DNA of 8,403 nucleotides from Erysipelotrichaceae bacterium (GTDB taxonomy: Bacteria > Bacillota_I > Bacilli_A > Erysipelotrichales > Erysipelotrichaceae), in contig DMBB01000215.1 in assembly GCA_003446295.1 (NCBI GenBank), positions 1 through 8,403 of the forward strand, in the 5' to 3' direction. The notes under the pieces are model-generated. The model worked only from the letters and a program-made list of their open reading frames with translations. It had not been told where the DNA came from and made no database searches. Position 1 is the first letter of the stretch; each line of letters begins with the position of its first letter. This document shows, one piece after another, positions 6,658 through 8,403 of this stretch. Position numbers and translations under genes: made by a program.

Positions 6658-7335
6658 ATGTTTATCAACTATCTGCTGATCGCAGCAGGCTGCATCACTC
6701 AGGCATTCTTCATCAAAACAGAACATGAAGAGAATTATAAAACAGCGGTCTTCCAGAAAGGACTTGCCTCGCTCATGTTTGTTCTGATTGGTGTTCTGGC
6801 ATGGGTACAGAACGGTGAACAGCCGATCATCCGGACGATCGTCATAGGATTGATCTTCGGAATGGCAGGGGATATCCTGCTCAATCTGAGATTTGTTTAT
6901 CCTGAAAACGGCAAAAAGATATTTCTGACCGGTATTCTGGCATTTCTGATCGGCCATATCCTCTATCTGAAAGCGATCATACCGTTAAGCGATGGTCCTA
7001 TGGTACCGACAGTCATCGGTGCGCTGATCGCAGCTGCTCTGCTTGCCTATATTTTCAAAACGATGGAAGTGAACATCGCTTACAAGGTATTCGGCGTATT
7101 CTATCTTGGCGCTGTGATCATAATGACCTGCATTGCCTTCAGCAACGCTCTGGCTGTTCCTGATGCATTCAGAGTCACGTACGCGATAGGGGCTGTATTC
7201 TTTACGCTCAGTGACATCGTACTGATCTTCAATACATTCGGGAAAACAACAAAATTCTCTCTCCGCATCACGAATCTTACCCTGTATTATATCGGTCAGG
7301 TAATGATCGCACTCAGTCTTCATTTTCTATTATAA
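6658..7335 (+). CDS. YhhN/TMEM86-family membrane protein, putative lysoplasmalogenase
   Basis: This is a 225-residue very hydrophobic protein with about seven to eight membrane helices (for example around 1-18, 34-51, 58-76, 88-108, 115-133, 142-161, 172-191 and 205-224). It matches the YhhN family through GMAGDILLNL (68-77) and the late GAVFFTLSDIVLIFN segment (178-192). Asp72 and Asp186 are the positions of the conserved GD and SD aspartates thought to form the active site. Characterised family members cleave the vinyl-ether bond of lysoplasmalogens to release a fatty aldehyde and a glycerophospho-base. That reaction would suit an anaerobe with plasmalogen lipids, but here it is inferred from family membership only. 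The only upstream space is a terminator and a ribosome binding site, so transcription must come from readthrough or from a promoter at the terminator. A weak AT-rich hairpin follows the gene. Confidence 0.85.
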   Translation: MFINYLLIAAGCITQAFFIKTEHEENYKTAVFQKGLASLMFVLIGVLAWVQNGEQPIIRTIVIGLIFGMAGDILLNLRFVYPENGKKIFLTGILAFLIGHILYLKAIIPLSDGPMVPTVIGALIAAALLAYIFKTMEVNIAYKVFGVFYLGAVIIMTCIAFSNALAVPDAFRVTYAIGAVFFTLSDIVLIFNTFGKTTKFSLRITNLTLYYIGQVMIALSLHFLL

Positions 7336-7354
7336 CGATTAATAATCTTATAAT

Positions 7355-7379
7355 TTGTATACAATAACAATGTTATTGT
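7355..7379. repeat. Two overlapping palindromes downstream of the lysoplasmalogenase-like gene
   Basis: TTGTATACAA (7355-7364) is a perfect 10-bp palindrome. Its right half is also the left end of a second one: ACAATAACA (7361-7369) and TGTTATTGT (7371-7379) around a single A. As RNA the second can fold as an 8-bp stem with a 3-base loop followed by TTT, a weak terminator. As DNA it resembles a dimeric-repressor operator. Which role applies cannot be decided from sequence. Confidence 0.55.
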
Positions 7380-7454
7380 TTCTGAATTCTGCACAAAACG
7401 GTGTTTTTGACCATGAATACCGATTTTCTTCTCTCAGCATGTCCAAGTTGATCA

Positions 7455-7484
7455 TTGAAAACATACGGATAAGTTCTATATAAT
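7455..7484 (+). promoter_or_regulatory. Sigma-A-type promoter of the PTS IIB-like gene
   Basis: TTGAAA (7455-7460) and a perfect TATAAT (7479-7484) are separated by 18 bases. The start would be near 7491, giving a 5' leader of about 49 bases. The leader can form a short hairpin, GTGCA (7495-7499) with TGCAC (7517-7521), just before the ribosome binding site AGAGGT at 7531-7536. Confidence 0.65.
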
Positions 7485-7539
7485 CATTACAGCGGTGCAA
7501 ACGTTCATGACAGTTCTGCACTGAAAGAAAAGAGGTATT

Positions 7540-7944
7540 ATGCTGAGAATTGCAATTTGCTGCGGAGAAGGCTTTGCATCAGGCTTTCTCGCCAAAAGAA
7601 TGAATAAAGAGAGTGCTGAAGAAGAACTGGATGATGATGTTTCATTCGTATTTATTCCGTTTATCCAGCTCTATGACCGCCAGGATGAAGTTGATATCGC
7701 CATGCTGATGCCGCATGTAGAAACAGCGGCCAAGGATGATCCCAGAGAATACAGGATCCCGTTATATGTCATCCCGTACAAGTTTGCGGCTGAAACAGAC
7801 CCGGATGTTTATTATGAAGACGCTGAGGACATTCTGAAGCTGGCAAATGGGAAGGGCGGTCTGATTACATTCCCTGATGAACCGATGCATGAACTTGTAT
7901 CCCGCAACGTGTCTCATCGTTCATTGGCTGAGAATCAGAAATAA
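7540..7944 (+). CDS. Solitary PTS IIB-like protein (lactose/cellobiose type), putative
   Basis: The product is a 134-residue acidic, soluble protein. Its N-terminus is a hydrophobic strand followed by a CxxGxxS loop and helix: Cys8, Gly11 and Ser14 in CCGEGFASGFLAKRM. This is the layout of the phospho-cysteine loop in IIB domains of the lactose/cellobiose PTS family, where the loop usually reads CxAGMSTS. VDIAMLMPHV (51-60) and IPLYVIPYKFAA (73-84) occupy the places of the family's VVLLGPQ strand and the following core strand. The C-terminal 25 residues are extra and not recognised. In a complete transporter IIB passes phosphate from IIA to the sugar in the IIC channel; no IIA or IIC gene lies in the window. 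It has its own promoter and terminator, so it is a single-gene unit. It may be regulatory, or may serve a distant IIC. The ATG has a close AGAGGT (3 bases). Homology is moderate and judged by eye. Confidence 0.6.
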   Translation: MLRIAICCGEGFASGFLAKRMNKESAEEELDDDVSFVFIPFIQLYDRQDEVDIAMLMPHVETAAKDDPREYRIPLYVIPYKFAAETDPDVYYEDAEDILKLANGKGGLITFPDEPMHELVSRNVSHRSLAENQK

Positions 7945-7972
7945 CTGCAGATCATATTCAAACATATCGCAT

Positions 7973-7998
7973 AACGCCTGGATCAATCAGGCGTTTTT
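7973..7998 (+). terminator. Strong Rho-independent terminator after the PTS IIB-like gene
   Basis: AACGCCTG (7973-7980) pairs perfectly with CAGGCGTT (7988-7995) around a 7-base loop, with the run of Ts continuing to 7998. It lies 28 bases after the stop codon at 7942-7944. Confidence 0.93.
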
Positions 7999-8403
7999 CG
8001 TTACCTGCAGCAATCCTAGAAAGGGGATTCATTGACTTAAATCCCGTATATCAATTCTTACTATATTACTGAACACCAAACATAATCGGTAAGTCGGTCT
8101 ATACAGAATATTCATCAAAAAGACAGATATATATACTAACAGGTTATATACAAACTTGTTAAATAATTAACAAGTAAGCAATAAAACATATCGATATTCC
8201 TTTGATCATTAACAGTTCTGCAGCATGAGATCTGCTTGTTGCGTAAATAATCATTTAATAGACATAATCGTAACTGGAATGCGTATAAAGCGATGCAATG
8301 AATATTGCCGTGCGCCAGCCGCAGCAGAAAACACGTTGCGTGATGTGATCAGCAGTGCATGGTTCTTGGCTGTGAGGTTGACACGACGTACAGCACATCG
8401 TCG
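7999..8403. other. Intergenic region without a recognisable gene
   Basis: No supported gene is visible over about 400 bases. By hand count 8041-8220 is about 28% G+C, whereas 8281-8403 is about 53%. The AT-rich part holds a possible hairpin, GGGATT (8024-8029) with AATCCC (8040-8045), and a perfect inverted repeat at 8154-8175. From 8225 a + frame starting with ATG runs open to the edge for 59 codons. Two - strand frames are also open from the edge to stops at 8251-8253 and 8255-8257. None has a ribosome binding site or recognisable product. A TTGACA hexamer at 8378-8383 could be a -35 box whose -10 lies beyond the window. Confidence 0.6.
8154..8175. repeat. Perfect 9-bp inverted repeat in the AT-rich 3' region
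   Basis: ACTTGTTAA (8154-8162) and TTAACAAGT (8167-8175) are exact reverse complements separated by ATAA. Neither strand has a good T tract after it (the - strand continues TTTG), so an intrinsic terminator is unlikely. An operator or another protein-binding site is more plausible, but there is no gene nearby to assign it to. Confidence 0.6.

Noticed and set aside
8031..8064. Promoter formed by TTGACT at 8032-8037
   Set aside because: No acceptable -10 hexamer lies 16-19 bases downstream. The nearest candidate, TACTAT at 8059-8064, is 21 bases away.
8154..8175. A dif-like site for the Xer recombinase encoded nearby
   Set aside because: Xer sites have 11-bp arms with a 6-base centre flanked by TAA and TTA. 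Here the TAA and TTA are separated by only 4 bases, and the outer arms do not match known dif sequences.
1..8403. CRISPR arrays, tRNA or rRNA genes, insertion sequences
   Set aside because: No regularly spaced direct repeats, cloverleaf with T-loop consensus, rRNA-like stretch or transposase motif was seen on either strand.

Overview
The window is a stretch of chromosome from a mid-GC Gram-positive bacterium of the Bacillota. The protein motifs and the ispA-dxs-recN gene order, together with purine-rich GGAGG-type ribosome binding sites, point that way. An anaerobic Erysipelotrichia-like host is my best guess, but that is an inference from protein style and cannot be proven here. All confident genes are on the + strand.

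Positions 1-6106 look like one tightly packed transcription unit: the 3' part of a farnesyl/geranyl diphosphate synthase (ispA-like), dxs, recN, a Y-family DNA polymerase IV (dinB) and a XerC/XerD tyrosine recombinase. Gaps between these genes are 8, 10, 1 and 2 bases, so translation is probably coupled. A hairpin terminator overlaps the stop codon of the recombinase gene. The first two genes serve isoprenoid precursor synthesis (the methylerythritol phosphate pathway and prenyl chain elongation). The last three serve DNA repair, lesion bypass and chromosome-dimer resolution. In many Bacillota tlyA and argR lie between dxs and recN; they are absent here.

Positions 6107-7335 hold two smaller genes. 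The first is a two-repeat YegP/UPF0339 (DUF1508) protein with its own good sigma-A-type promoter, which carries a direct repeat and an inverted repeat. The second is a YhhN/TMEM86-family membrane protein (putative lysoplasmalogenase). Its ribosome binding site sits immediately behind the terminator of the YegP gene, so its expression depends on readthrough or on a promoter inside the terminator.

Positions 7336-7998 contain a regulatory-looking intergenic region with overlapping palindromes and a promoter. It is followed by a solitary gene for a small acidic protein resembling the IIB component of lactose/cellobiose-type PTS transporters, and a near-ideal intrinsic terminator. No IIA or IIC partner is visible.

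Positions 7999-8403 have no convincing gene. The first part is very AT-rich (about 28% G+C by hand count over 8041-8220) and carries a perfect 9-bp inverted repeat. The last ~120 bases rise to about 53% G+C, with several frames open to the window edge and nothing I recognise. I did not find a clearly new multi-gene system. The points most worth a second look are the orphan IIB-like gene, the terminator/promoter overlap before the lysoplasmalogenase gene, the operator-like repeats at the yegP promoter, and the 3' AT-rich segment.
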